DNA from: Robbsia sp. KACC 23696
GTDB lineage: Bacteria > Pseudomonadota > Gammaproteobacteria > Burkholderiales > Burkholderiaceae
NCBI RefSeq assembly: GCF_039852015.1
Contig: NZ_CP156627.1
Span: 1,116,001 to 1,180,000 of the forward strand
Reading direction: 5' to 3'
DNA: 64,000 nt
A program made the translations under genes and the position numbers. Numbering within the stretch: the first letter of the stretch is position 1; every line of letters starts with the position of its first letter. Below the pieces are notes generated by a model. The model did no database searches, had not been told where the DNA came from, and saw nothing but the letters and a program-made list of their open reading frames with translations. This document shows, piece by piece, positions 34,247 to 43,239 of the stretch.

Positions 34247-35661
34247 GATGCGTGCGTCTCCAGCGTGCGGACATCGGTGATGCGACCGGTGAGGGCTGCT
34301 GCTGCCGCCATCGCGGGGCTCATCAGATGGGTGCGGCCGCCCCGGCCTTGTCGGCCTTCGAAATTGCGATTGGTGGTCGAGGCGCAGCGCTCGCCGGCAT
34401 CGAGTACATCGTCGTTCATCGCGAGGCACATCGAGCAGCCCGGCTCGCGCCATTCGAATCCCGCGTCCTGCAGCACGCGCGCCAGGCCTTCCTGTTCGGC
34501 CGCCCGGCGTACCGATCCGGAACCCGGGACAACCATCGCCCGCACGCCCGGCGCGACGCGACGGCCCCGTACCAAATTGGCCACGATGCGCAAGTCTTCG
34601 ATGCGCCCATTCGTACAGGAACCGATAAAAACGCGATGGATCGGCTTCCCCGCCAGCGATTCGCCCTCGGTCAATCCCATATAGTCCAGCGCCCGATGCA
34701 GGGATGCCGCTGCTTCCGGCGTCGTTTGCAGCCGCGCCTCCGGAATCGTGGCGTCGATCGCGATGGCCTGATCGGGACTGGTGCCCCACGTGACGAACGG
34801 AGCGATCGCGCCGGCGTCGAAATGATATTCGGCGTCGAAGCGGGCGCCGGCATCGCTATGCAGGTCCTGCCAATCCGCGCAGGCGGCCTGCCAGGTACTG
34901 TCGTCGAGCGTTCGTGCATGCGCACGCACATAGTCGAGCGTGGTGGCATCGGGCGCGATCAGCGCGGCGCGGGCACCGGCCTCGACGGTCATATTGCATA
35001 AGGTCATGCGCGCTTCCGCCGATAACGCGGCGATGGTCGAGCCGTCGAACTCGACGGCATAGCCGCGTGCGCCCTGCGCGCCGATGCGGCTGATCACCCA
35101 GATGATCACATCCTTCGACGCGGTGCCATAGGGCAAGGCACCGTCGATCGTGATGCGCATCGTATCGGCCAGTCGATAGACAAGCGTTTGCGTGGCCAGT
35201 ACATGTTCGACCTCGGAGGTGCCGATGCCGAAGCCAAGTGCACCCAGCGCGCCATAAGTCGTGGTGTGGCTGTCGCCGCACAGCACCACCATCCCAGGAC
35301 GGATCAAACCGAGTTCCGGTGCAACGATGTGTTCGATGCCTTGCAAGGGGTCGTCGGGCGCGAACAGGCGGATGCCAGCCTCCTGACAATTGCGTGCCAG
35401 ATTGTTCGCCTGTAGCAGCGATGCCGCGTCCCGTATTACCCGCGGGGATTCGGCATGGGTCGGAATGATATGACTGACGACCGCCATTTGTTGGCGGGGC
35501 CGGCGCACCGGCCGACTGTGCTCGGCGAGTCCGCTGAACGCCTGCGGACTGGTGTATTCGTTCATCAGGTGCAGATCGACGTACAGCAAGATGTTTTGCG
35601 CGTCGATGTCCCCGACGCGATGCGCGTCGACGAGTTTCTGGTAAAGCGTGCGAGGTGCCAT
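34243..35661 (-). CDS. leuC: 3-isopropylmalate dehydratase large subunit
   Basis: 472-aa [4Fe-4S] aconitase-family protein. Cluster ligands are C349 in F-I-G-S-C-T-N-G-R and C409/C412 in P-G-C-S-M-C-L-A-M-N, aligned with E. coli LeuC C347/C407/C410. Other blocks: D-L-H-L-M-N-E-Y-T-S-P-Q-A-F, C-G-D-S-H-T-T-T-Y-G-A-L-G and N-R-N-F-E-G-R-Q-G. Length equals typical LeuC. It is 14 bases downstream of a hydrolase gene on the same strand, an unusual partner that suggests a specialised copy. Confidence 0.93.
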   Translation of the reverse strand: MAPRTLYQKLVDAHRVGDIDAQNILLYVDLHLMNEYTSPQAFSGLAEHSRPVRRPRQQMAVVSHIIPTHAESPRVIRDAASLLQANNLARNCQEAGIRLFAPDDPLQGIEHIVAPELGLIRPGMVVLCGDSHTTTYGALGALGFGIGTSEVEHVLATQTLVYRLADTMRITIDGALPYGTASKDVIIWVISRIGAQGARGYAVEFDGSTIAALSAEARMTLCNMTVEAGARAALIAPDATTLDYVRAHARTLDDSTWQAACADWQDLHSDAGARFDAEYHFDAGAIAPFVTWGTSPDQAIAIDATIPEARLQTTPEAAASLHRALDYMGLTEGESLAGKPIHRVFIGSCTNGRIEDLRIVANLVRGRRVAPGVRAMVVPGSGSVRRAAEQEGLARVLQDAGFEWREPGCSMCLAMNDDVLDAGERCASTTNRNFEGRQGRGGRTHLMSPAMAAAAALTGRITDVRTLETHAS

Positions 35662-35675
35662 GGGGATATCTCGTA

Positions 35676-36575
35676 TCAAAAAACGTCGCGGCCGCCGAGA
35701 AAGGGCAGGATGCGGTGCAGCAACGCATCGGGCGCTTCTTCCGGGATGTAATGTCCGCAGGGCAAGGCGCCGCCTTCGACGTGCGGGGCATAGGCGCGCC
35801 ATTCGCGCAAGGGATCGAAGCATTGCGCGACAACGCCTTGCGCGCCCCATAGGGCCAGGAAGGGACAGGCGATATGTTGGCGCGCTGCGAGTGTGTCGCG
35901 ATCGTGTTCCAGATCGATCGTCGCGCTCGCGCGGTAATCCTCGCAGATGCCATGTGCGGTGCCAGGGTCCGAGAGGCATCTCAAATACTCGGCATAGGCG
36001 GCGGGCGTAAAGGGCGCGAGCCCGGCGCTGCGGGCACCGATCGTTTGCTTCAGGTAAAGATCGGGATCCGCGCGAATCAGCGTTTCTGGAAAAGGGGCCG
36101 GGCGGATCAGCATGAACCAGTGCCAATAGGCGCGTGCGAAGGCCTGCGACGTCTGCTCATACATCGCGAGCGTGGGCGCGACATCCAGCGTGACCAGTCG
36201 TGTGACCGTCTCCGGATGGTCAAGCGCCATCCGCGCCGCCACTCGCCCGCCGCGGTCATGACCGATCACGGCAAACGCATGAAAACCATTCGCCCGCATC
36301 AAGCCGACCTGGTCGAGCGCCATTCGACGCTTCGCATAATTCCCGTGATCGGCAGCGCCTGCCGGCTTGTCGCTGTCACCGTAGCCGCGCAGATCGGCAA
36401 GCACGACGGTGTACTGCTCGCATAAAGCCGGTGCCACGCGATGCCATATCGCGTGCGTTTGCGGATGCCCATGCAGCAGCAGCAATGCCGGACCGGCGCC
36501 GCCCTTGATCGCATGAATGCGGATGCCGTCGACGTCGACCGAGGCATCGGTAAAACCATCGAATAAAGCTGCCAT
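35676..36575 (-). CDS. Alpha/beta hydrolase, fluoroacetate-dehalogenase-like
   Basis: 299 aa. Active-site positions match fluoroacetate dehalogenase with a constant shift of three: D107 nucleophile, R108 and R111 in G-H-D-R-G-G-R, D131 in T-L-D-V-A-P, H152-W153 in A-Y-W-H-W-F, and H275 in P-C-G-H-Y-I-P. The R-G-Y-G-D-S-D-K-P and M-A-L-D-H-P-E blocks also fit. Haloacid dehalogenation is therefore plausible, but the same scaffold hydrolyses esters, so the substrate is open. It is the first gene of the operon with leuC and leuD. Confidence 0.75.
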   Translation of the reverse strand: MAALFDGFTDASVDVDGIRIHAIKGGAGPALLLLHGHPQTHAIWHRVAPALCEQYTVVLADLRGYGDSDKPAGAADHGNYAKRRMALDQVGLMRANGFHAFAVIGHDRGGRVAARMALDHPETVTRLVTLDVAPTLAMYEQTSQAFARAYWHWFMLIRPAPFPETLIRADPDLYLKQTIGARSAGLAPFTPAAYAEYLRCLSDPGTAHGICEDYRASATIDLEHDRDTLAARQHIACPFLALWGAQGVVAQCFDPLREWRAYAPHVEGGALPCGHYIPEEAPDALLHRILPFLGGRDVF

Positions 36576-36756
36576 GAAAAACCTGTGTATCGAGGGGCCG
36601 ACGCGGCCATCGCGCTGCGCGGCGGGGGAAACGTTGTTTCCGTTAATGGAATCGAGTCTAATTGATGCCAGGAACGATTGGGTTTCCCAAAAAGCAATCT
36701 GCTATGTCTTTTTTGGAACGAATCGATGCGGCGTACAGGCAGGGTGGAGAACGGGA

Positions 36757-37668
36757 ATGAATGGCTTTTCGGATCTGGTGGTCTTTGCGCTGGTGGCACG
36801 ACATGGCAATCTCGCCGCTGCCGCGCGCGAGCTGGGTGTTACGCCGCCTGCCGTCAGCAAACGTCTTGCCCAACTGGAGCGGCGCCTGGGCGTGCGGCTG
36901 GTGAATCGCACGACCCGGCGCTTGAGCTTGACGCCGGAGGGCGAGCTGTATCTTAGTCATGGCACGCGTATCCTCGACGATCTGGTCGATCTCGAACAAC
37001 GCGTAGCACGCAGTCGTGCCGAGCCCGCCGGCTTGCTGAGGGTCAACGCGTCGTTCGGTTTCGGCCGGGCGCGCATCGCCCCCGCTGTCTCGGAATTCAT
37101 CGCGCGCTATCCCGCCATGAAGATTCAGTTGCACCTGACCGAACGACCGCTGAGCCTGCAGGAAGAAGGCTTTGATATCGGGATACGGTTCGGCACGGTC
37201 CCCGATGCACGCATCAATGCGCGTCTGTTGTTGAAGAACCGGCGCGTGGTTTGTGCGTCGCCGACCTATTTGCGGCGCGCCGGCACGCCGCGAACGCCAC
37301 ACGATCTGTCGAAGCACGCCTGCATCGTGCTCAGGGAAAACCAGGCCGCGTACGGCACGTGGCACTTCACGCACGGCAAGCGTGCCGAGGCAATCAAGGT
37401 CGATGGGCCGCTCTCAAGCAATGATGGCAGCGCCGTTTTGCAATGGGCGTTGGAAGGACGAGGTATCGTCATCCGATCACAATGGGAGACGACTGCCTAC
37501 CTCGCCGACGGCCGACTCGTGCCGCTTCTGGAGGAGTGGGCGCTGCCCGACGCCGATATTCATGCGATCTACCTGGAGCGGCATCAGCTTTCGACGAAGT
37601 TGCGGACCTTTGTCGACTTTCTCGCGACCTATTTGTCCGGTCCCGCATCAGGCGAAGTACGCCGGTAA
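36757..37668 (+). CDS. LysR family transcriptional regulator
   Basis: 303 aa from M-N-G-F-S-D-L at 36757 (GGAG/GGGA upstream). Helix-turn-helix: G-N-L-A-A-A-A-R-E-L-G-V-T-P-P-A-V-S-K-R-L-A-Q-L-E-R-R-L-G-V-R-L-V-N-R-T-T-R-R. The G-F-D-I-G-I-R-F-G-T effector block is typical of the DsdC/GcvA-like large group. It is divergent from the hydrolase-leuCD operon and may regulate it. Confidence 0.9.
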   Translation: MNGFSDLVVFALVARHGNLAAAARELGVTPPAVSKRLAQLERRLGVRLVNRTTRRLSLTPEGELYLSHGTRILDDLVDLEQRVARSRAEPAGLLRVNASFGFGRARIAPAVSEFIARYPAMKIQLHLTERPLSLQEEGFDIGIRFGTVPDARINARLLLKNRRVVCASPTYLRRAGTPRTPHDLSKHACIVLRENQAAYGTWHFTHGKRAEAIKVDGPLSSNDGSAVLQWALEGRGIVIRSQWETTAYLADGRLVPLLEEWALPDADIHAIYLERHQLSTKLRTFVDFLATYLSGPASGEVRR

Positions 37669-37965
37669 ATGTGAGACGTCGTATAACGCAGTCATTCTTT
37701 TCGAAAAGTGCGATTGGCGCTAGTCATTCAAATGATAGGTCATACGACTTGCCTGTTATATAAGGCGCTAACGCAGAAGTAATACGATTACCGATCCTAA
37801 TAATTGGGATGTCAGTCATCGCAAGGGTTTACATTGATAGTAGCCATTTCCCCCCGCCATTAGGATTCGACATCAGATAACTTATCTCTAAGACAAAGTC
37901 TTGGGTCCGATGCGGTGCAGGAAGCCGGAAAGGGCGATACCGATAATAAAGCAAGGGGACTGACG
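37669..37965. other. Regulatory region upstream of the 38-42 kb ABC operon
   Basis: About 297 AT-rich bases, the most AT-rich long stretch in this part. A TATATA-containing -10-like patch is near 37757. Two palindromes just before the binding-protein gene are listed separately. No gene was seen. Confidence 0.5.
37875..37902. promoter_or_regulatory. Tandem palindromes upstream of the ABC binding-protein gene
   Basis: AGATAA-C-TTATCT (37875-37887) and AAGAC-AAA-GTCTT (37890-37902), both perfect, lie back to back 64-91 bases before the start at 37966. Adjacent dyads of this kind often bind a dimeric regulator cooperatively. The regulator is unknown; the upstream LysR gene is a candidate. Confidence 0.45.
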
Positions 37966-39150
37966 ATGGTGAACGTAGCAAAACGCCGTATATCGCTGAC
38001 GGCAATCTGCGCAAGTCTGGCATTGGGTTTGGGTATCGGTGTCGGCCCTGTCGGGTCGGCGTATGCGGCAGGCGTATCGATCAACATCGTGGATGCGGCC
38101 GGCAATCTCCAACTGACGCAAAAGAGCTTTGAAGCATTCAAGGCCAAGTATCCGGACCTCGTTTCGTCCATTACGTTCACCAATTCGCCGGCGCCGCAGT
38201 TGCCGGGAAAAATCAAGGCAATGCAAAATGCCGGCCGTTCCGATATCGATCTGATTTTGATCGGCACCGATGTTCTGGCCGCAGGGATTCAGCAGAAGCT
38301 CTTCCAGACCATCCTGCCGGATCATCAAGCCAGCCTCCCGGGCCTGCTCGACAAATATGCGCCGGGCCCGCGCAAGATGCAGGACATCGCGCAAAACCAG
38401 GCCGTGGAAGTCACCTATATGCCGGCCGGCCCCTTGCTCGAATACAACCCGGCCAAAGTGGCACATCCGCCTAAGACGCCTGCCGAGTTGCTCGCATGGT
38501 GCAAGGCGAATCCTAATCGTTTGATTTATGCCCGTCCGGCCAATTCCGGTCCCGGTCGGACTTTTCTGATGGGCTTGCCCTATCTGCTGGGCGACAAGGA
38601 TCCGCACGATCCGGTCAATGGCTGGGATAAAACGTGGGCTTTCCTGAAGGACCTGGATAGCTGCATCCCTTATTACCCGGGCGGCACGTCGGCGGTGATG
38701 AAGGAGCTGGGCGAAGGCACCCGCGACATGACGTTGACGGTGACAGGTTGGGATATCAACCCGCGTGCATTGGGGATCGTCCCGGCCGAGTTCAAGGTGC
38801 AAGCCTTCGACAATATGACCTGGGTCAACGACGCGCACTATATGGCGATTCCGAAGGGCGTGCCGAAGGAGAAACTCGACGTCCTCCTCAAGCTGATGAA
38901 CTTCATGCTCGAACCGGAACAACAGGCGCGCACGTATGACGACGGCTATTTCTATCCGGGCCCGGCCGTGAAGGGCGTGACGCTGGAAATGGCGCCGCAG
39001 CAAAGCCAGGACGTCATCAAGAAATATGGGCGTCCTGAATATGCGCAGTGGATAGCGCAACGTCCGAACGTGGTGCCGCTGGATGCGACGGCCATGGTGG
39101 CGGCATTCCAGAAATGGGACCGCGAGGTGGGCGCACAGAAGTCGAAATAA
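37966..39150 (+). CDS. ABC importer periplasmic binding protein (family 1, PotD/AfuA-like)
   Basis: 394 aa. Signal peptide: basic start K-R-R-I-S then L-A-L-G-L-G-I-G-V-G-P-V-G-S-A-Y-A-A. The mature protein is an extracellular solute-binding family 1/13-type protein: I-N-I-V-D-A-A-G-N-L-Q-L-T-Q-K-S-F-E-A-F, N-P-N-R-L-I-Y-A-R-P, and L-K-L-M-N-F-M-L-E-P-E-Q-Q-A. Start set by AAGGGGA before the ATG. First gene of a four-gene importer. The family includes polyamine, iron and sugar binders, so the ligand is open. Confidence 0.88.
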   Translation: MVNVAKRRISLTAICASLALGLGIGVGPVGSAYAAGVSINIVDAAGNLQLTQKSFEAFKAKYPDLVSSITFTNSPAPQLPGKIKAMQNAGRSDIDLILIGTDVLAAGIQQKLFQTILPDHQASLPGLLDKYAPGPRKMQDIAQNQAVEVTYMPAGPLLEYNPAKVAHPPKTPAELLAWCKANPNRLIYARPANSGPGRTFLMGLPYLLGDKDPHDPVNGWDKTWAFLKDLDSCIPYYPGGTSAVMKELGEGTRDMTLTVTGWDINPRALGIVPAEFKVQAFDNMTWVNDAHYMAIPKGVPKEKLDVLLKLMNFMLEPEQQARTYDDGYFYPGPAVKGVTLEMAPQQSQDVIKKYGRPEYAQWIAQRPNVVPLDATAMVAAFQKWDREVGAQKSK

Positions 39151-39180
39151 GGCCAAAGCACGTTTCTCTTTCTCTCCCTC

Positions 39181-39200
39181 AGCGCGCCGTTCGGCGCGCT
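39181..39200. other. Stem-loop between binding-protein and ATPase genes
   Basis: AGCGCGCC-GTTC-GGCGCGCT, a perfect 8-bp stem in the 74-base gap. As with gsiB, it probably stabilises the binding-protein mRNA or lowers downstream expression. No T-tract. Confidence 0.5.
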
Positions 39201-39224
39201 GTTCGCGTATCAAAAGGTGCCACG

Positions 39225-40304
39225 ATGAATCATTCGTTCCGACAATTGCGTTTGGACGGCGTCTCGCGCAGTTTCACCAATGCCGAAGGCCAACAGTTGA
39301 ATGCCTTGCGCGAGCTCGATCTCGATATTGCCCGCGGCGAATTCATCGCATTGCTCGGGCCGTCGGGCTGCGGCAAATCCACCGCGCTGAACTGCATTGC
39401 GGGTTTGCAGCCGCTGACCGGCGGCGGTATCTGGCTCGATGAAGAGCGGATCGATATTCTGCCGCCGGAGCAGCGCGGTTTCGGCATGGTATTCCAGAAC
39501 TACGCGCTGTTTCCGCATCTGTCCGTGTTGGACAACGTGGCCTTCGGTTTGAAAATGCGTGGGGTCGCGAAAACGGAAGCCACGCGGCGTGCGCGGGCGG
39601 CGTTGGAGCTCGTGCAGTTGGTCGGGCATGAGAAGAAGTTGCCGGGCCAGTTGTCGGGCGGACAACAACAGCGGGTCGCGATCGCGCGGGCGATCGTCAT
39701 CGAGCCGCCGTTGATCCTGATGGACGAGCCGTTGTCGAATCTGGACACCAAATTGCGTATTGAAATGCGTGCGGAAATCCGCCGCATTCACTCGGAATTG
39801 GATCGCGCGACGATCTACGTCACGCACGACCAGGACGAGGCGCTGTCGATGGCGGATCGCATCGTCGTGATGAAGGAAGGGCAGGTGCAGCAGGTCGGCA
39901 CGCCGCAAGAAGTGTATGGGCGGCCGTCCAATCTGCATGTGGCGCGTTTCATGGGCTACCGGAATGTGCTGCCGTTCACGCTGGAAGGGATGCGCGGCGA
40001 CAGCGTGCTGGTGAGCGCGGCGGGCGTGACGTTGAGCGGCATCGCGATGGCTGCCTTCGACCACAAGGCCGTGAGCCTGGCAATCCGGCCCGAGGACCTC
40101 GCGCTGGCAACGCCGGACGATGACAATGCCTTCAGCGTCGACGTGGAAACGGTGGAATACGGCGGCCATCATTCGCTGGTGTTCGCACGCGCCGCGTTCG
40201 GCACGCTCTGGGCACGTCTGCCGGGCGATATCCGCGCGGGCGAGCGTATCCGCCTGAGCGTGCCGACCGATCGCGCGCTCGTGTATATCGGAGAAAATGC
40301 ATGA
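39225..40304 (+). CDS. ABC importer ATP-binding protein (PotA-like)
   Basis: 359 aa. Walker [11 protein letters not shown]-loop F-Q-N-Y-A-L-F-P-H, signature L-S-G-G-Q-Q-Q-R, Walker [14 protein letters not shown]-loop Y-V-T-H-D-Q-D-E-A. The C-terminal ~110 residues form a TOBE domain, as in PotA/FbpC/MalK-type ATPases. Start ATG 39225 follows AAAAGGTG. Its stop overlaps the permease start (ATGA). Confidence 0.9.
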   Translation: MNHSFRQLRLDGVSRSFTNAEGQQLNALRELDLDIARGEFIALLGPSGCGKSTALNCIAGLQPLTGGGIWLDEERIDILPPEQRGFGMVFQNYALFPHLSVLDNVAFGLKMRGVAKTEATRRARAALELVQLVGHEKKLPGQLSGGQQQRVAIARAIVIEPPLILMDEPLSNLDTKLRIEMRAEIRRIHSELDRATIYVTHDQDEALSMADRIVVMKEGQVQQVGTPQEVYGRPSNLHVARFMGYRNVLPFTLEGMRGDSVLVSAAGVTLSGIAMAAFDHKAVSLAIRPEDLALATPDDDNAFSVDVETVEYGGHHSLVFARAAFGTLWARLPGDIRAGERIRLSVPTDRALVYIGENA

Positions 40305-41185
40305 ATGCGCCCGCGCTTCGCGTGCCGCCGGCGGCGATGCCGCGCGATATGAAGGGCTGGCTGGTCGTACCGGCCTTGCTCTTTATCGCCGCCATGTTTA
40401 TTTACCCCTTCTTCTATGGGCTGATGTTGTCGTTCCAGCCGATGAATGGCGGCAGTGTCTGGACGAACTATCTGACATTCTTCACCGACCGGACAATGTG
40501 GCCGACGATTTTCGTCACGATGAAGTTGGCGATTCCGGCCACCGTCATCAATGTCGGTCTTTCGATACCGGTCGCTTTCGCGCTGCGTCGCAAGTCGCCA
40601 TATCAAAAACTGGTCACGACCTTGCTCGTCATCCCGGTGACCTTGGGCACGGTCCTGATCGCCGACGGCATGCTCAGCTATTTCGGGCCGAACGGCTGGT
40701 TTTCGCAGGCCGTGCATGCGCTGCATCTGTATGACGATGAAGTGCGTCTGACCCATAACTACTGGGGCGTTCTGATCTCGCTCGTGGTGTCGGGTTTCCC
40801 CTTCGCCTTTTTGCTGACGCTCTCCTATGTGACCGGCATCGATCCGACGCTGGCCCGCGCGGCAGCGACGCTGGGGGCCACGCCGTGGCAGCAGTTCCGT
40901 CAGATCTATCTGCCCTTGCTGGTGCCGGGATTGACGATGGCGGCATGTCTGTCCTTCGTGCAGGCCTTCTCGGTCTTTCCTTCGGCGATTCTGCTCGGTT
41001 CGCCGGCAGGTCCGACGCGGGTGATCTCGATTGCGGCATCGGAGGCGGCGTTCGAGAGTTACGACTACGGCCTCGCATCGACGATCGCTATCGTCATGGG
41101 GTTCGCGCAATTGGTGGTGGTGGCGGCGATGTTGGGCGCACGGCGCTTCTTCTATCGTGGTCCGGTGACGGGAGGGAAAGGCTGA
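40301..41185 (+). CDS. ABC importer permease (PotB-like)
   Basis: 294 aa with six predicted membrane helices; first helix L-V-V-P-A-L-L-F-I-A-A-M-F-I-Y-P-F. The EAA loop is A-R-A-A-A-T-L-G-A-T-P-W-Q-Q-F-R-Q-I-Y-L-P. The start overlaps the ATPase stop and the stop overlaps the next permease start (TGATG). It forms the channel with that permease. Confidence 0.9.
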   Translation: MNAPALRVPPAAMPRDMKGWLVVPALLFIAAMFIYPFFYGLMLSFQPMNGGSVWTNYLTFFTDRTMWPTIFVTMKLAIPATVINVGLSIPVAFALRRKSPYQKLVTTLLVIPVTLGTVLIADGMLSYFGPNGWFSQAVHALHLYDDEVRLTHNYWGVLISLVVSGFPFAFLLTLSYVTGIDPTLARAAATLGATPWQQFRQIYLPLLVPGLTMAACLSFVQAFSVFPSAILLGSPAGPTRVISIAASEAAFESYDYGLASTIAIVMGFAQLVVVAAMLGARRFFYRGPVTGGKG

Positions 41186-42207
41186 TGAACACGCGCAAAA
41201 GACTGGTGGTAGTGGGAGAGGCGCGTACCGACGCCGGTGCGTTCGCCATTGCCGATGGACACGACCAGGTCGCCGGCGATGCGGCGCGGTACGGCGCGCA
41301 AGACGGGAAGAACGGGCGACCGCGCGAAAAGGACGGCAGTGCGCGCGCCGATACCGTCCAGCATCGGCAGCCGCGTCCGCCGGCGGGCATCGGCGATCGC
41401 CTGTGGAAGGCGGTGGTCTGGGGCGCGATGATCTTTTTCCTGGTCAACGTGCTATTGCTGATTGCCACGGTAGCGGTGAATTCGACGGCGACGCGATGGT
41501 TCGGCACCTTGTTGCCGCAGGGTTTCACGCTAAGCTGGTATGCACAGGCGTGGTCCGATTTCCAGCTGGCTAGCGTGCTGTGGGTGACGACGATCGTCGT
41601 GGGATCGACGGTGTTGCTGTCGGTGCTGCTAGGGGTGCCGGCCGCCTATGCGTTGGCGCGCGTCGACTTTCCGGGCAAGCGCTGGGCCATGTTGATCTTC
41701 CTGCTGCCGATGATGGTGCCGCCGGTGACGTACGGCATTCCCTTGGCAACGGTGATGTACAAGTTCGGGCTCGCGGGCACGCTAGTCGGCGTGATCATGG
41801 CCAATCTGGTGCCGGCCTTGCCGTTCGTGATTCTCGTGATGACGCCGTTTATCGAGCAGATCGATCCGAACCTCGAGTCCGCCGCGCGCATCTTTGGCGC
41901 AAACACGTTACGCTATTTTCGGTACGTGCTGTTGCCGCTGTTGGTGCCGGGCATGCTCGCCGCGGGTCTGCTGGTGTTGGTCCGTACCATCGGCATGTTC
42001 GAGCTGACGTATTTCACGGCGGGGCCGAGTACCCAGACGCTGGTGGTGGCCTTGTATTACGCGGTGTTCTCCACCGGTGTTCGCGCCTCCCAGTCGATCG
42101 ATGCGATGGCGATGATCTATATGGCCATTACCCTGGTCTGGGTCTTGATCGCCCTGCAATTCGTCAGCCCCACGCAATTGGTGTCGCGCGTCAAGGAGCA
42201 ACGATAA
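41185..42207 (+). CDS. ABC importer permease (PotC-like)
   Basis: 340 aa. The first ~75 residues are a polar cytoplasmic extension not seen in typical PotC proteins. The remainder has the usual six helices (A-M-I-F-F-L-V-N-V-L-L-L-I-A-T-V-A-V onwards) and the EAA loop L-E-S-A-A-R-I-F-G-A-N-T-L-R-Y-F-R. Start coupled to the previous gene by TGATG. The N-terminal extension makes an alternative internal start possible, but none with a good ribosome-binding site was seen. Confidence 0.87.
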   Translation: MNTRKRLVVVGEARTDAGAFAIADGHDQVAGDAARYGAQDGKNGRPREKDGSARADTVQHRQPRPPAGIGDRLWKAVVWGAMIFFLVNVLLLIATVAVNSTATRWFGTLLPQGFTLSWYAQAWSDFQLASVLWVTTIVVGSTVLLSVLLGVPAAYALARVDFPGKRWAMLIFLLPMMVPPVTYGIPLATVMYKFGLAGTLVGVIMANLVPALPFVILVMTPFIEQIDPNLESAARIFGANTLRYFRYVLLPLLVPGMLAAGLLVLVRTIGMFELTYFTAGPSTQTLVVALYYAVFSTGVRASQSIDAMAMIYMAITLVWVLIALQFVSPTQLVSRVKEQR

Positions 42208-42235
42208 CCGCGGCGTTGCGGGATGTGATCTAGCA

Positions 42236-42252
42236 GGCGCGCCGTGCGCGCC
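42236..42252. other. Short stem-loop after the permease gene
   Basis: GGCGCG-CCGTG-CGCGCC lies 28 bases after the permease stop and before the dehydrogenase gene. It could attenuate read-through into the next gene. No T-tract. Confidence 0.35.
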
Positions 42253-42321
42253 AGGACAACTCGGGGCCGGTGTCGTCATGTCGACACTTGGCCCGATGTT
42301 TTATCTTGAAAGGCTTCCGTA

Positions 42322-43194
42322 ATGAAAAATGCTGAAACACAGGCGGCGGTAGACGGCACGCCGGAACAATCGACGGGCAAGCCCGTGGTGCTCACCGGCG
42401 CGGGCGGTGCGATCGGCCAGGTGCTGCGTGCGCATTTCATCGAAACGGGCCGTTCGGTCCGCTATACCGATATCAAGCCATTGGACAGCGCCGGCACGAG
42501 CGCGATCGATGCCGCCGGCGCGTCGTTCGTGCAAGGCGACCTTGGTAATCCTGCTTTCTGCCGTTCCTTGTTCGACGGTGCCGGTGCGATCGTGCATATG
42601 GCGGGCATCTCGGTCGAACAGCCTTTCGATGTCCTGCTGCAACATAACTATGTGGCGCTGTTCCAGGTCTACGAGGCGGCGCGCCATGCCGGCGTGCGAC
42701 GGATCGTCTACGCCAGCAGCAACCATGCGACGGGGATGTATACGTCCGATATGGCCCTGAACCCGACGATGCCGGTCAATCCGGACAGTCTCTATGGGCT
42801 GAGCAAGGTGTGGGGTGAGGGGTTGGCACGGCTATATTGGGAAAAGCATGGCATCGAGACGGTCTGTCTGCGGATCGGCTCGTTTCAGCCGCGTCCCGTT
42901 TCGGTACGGCACCTGAGCACCTGGCTGTCGCATCGCGACGCCTGCGCGTTGGTGGACGCCGGCCTCGACACGCCCGGGGTGGGCTTCGATATCGTCTATG
43001 GAATGTCGGCCAATACGCGCGCGTGGTGGGATAACAGCCGCATCCATGTCGCTTATCGTCCGCAAGATAACGCGGAGGAATACGCGGAGCAAATTCTGGC
43101 GGAAGGCAAGGTGGTGGACGCGCTAGAGGCGCGTTTCCAGGGAGCCGATTTCGCCGCCGCGGATTTCAGTCGAACGCCGCCGCGCGAATCGTGA
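42322..43194 (+). CDS. NAD-dependent epimerase/dehydratase, uronate-dehydrogenase-like
   Basis: 290-aa extended SDR. Rossmann motif L-T-G-A-G-G-A-I-G, G-D-L-G-N, Y-A-S-S-N-H-A-T-G, and catalytic Y-G-L-S-K (YxxxK). The A-S-S-N-H-A-T-G-M-Y and R-I-G-S-F stretches closely resemble bacterial uronate dehydrogenases, which oxidise glucuronate or galacturonate to the lactones. It has a ~20-residue N-terminal extension. Following the ABC importer by 115 bases, it suggests the transporter brings in a sugar acid or related compound, but this is inference. Confidence 0.75.
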   Translation: MKNAETQAAVDGTPEQSTGKPVVLTGAGGAIGQVLRAHFIETGRSVRYTDIKPLDSAGTSAIDAAGASFVQGDLGNPAFCRSLFDGAGAIVHMAGISVEQPFDVLLQHNYVALFQVYEAARHAGVRRIVYASSNHATGMYTSDMALNPTMPVNPDSLYGLSKVWGEGLARLYWEKHGIETVCLRIGSFQPRPVSVRHLSTWLSHRDACALVDAGLDTPGVGFDIVYGMSANTRAWWDNSRIHVAYRPQDNAEEYAEQILAEGKVVDALEARFQGADFAAADFSRTPPRES

Positions 43195-43199
43195 AACAG

Positions 43200-43228
43200 G
43201 GCGGCGCATCGTATCTCGATACGCCGCC
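43200..43228. terminator. Bidirectional hairpin between convergent genes
   Basis: GGCGGCG-C-ATCG, loop TATCT, CGAT-A-CGCCGCC: 11 paired bases with one mismatch. It lies between the convergent dehydrogenase and alcohol dehydrogenase genes, 6 and 12 bases from their stops, the place for a shared terminator. Confidence 0.5.
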
Positions 43229-43239
43229 GTCAAACAGGC

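Noticed and set aside
34247-34789. Long minus-strand frame running from inside leuC into leuD
   Set aside because: The first part is in the wrong frame for LeuC and not conserved; LeuD starts at 34246.
36517-36756. Upstream part of the LysR frame overlapping the hydrolase start
   Set aside because: LysR proteins begin near the helix-turn-helix; the ATG at 36757 has a good ribosome-binding site.
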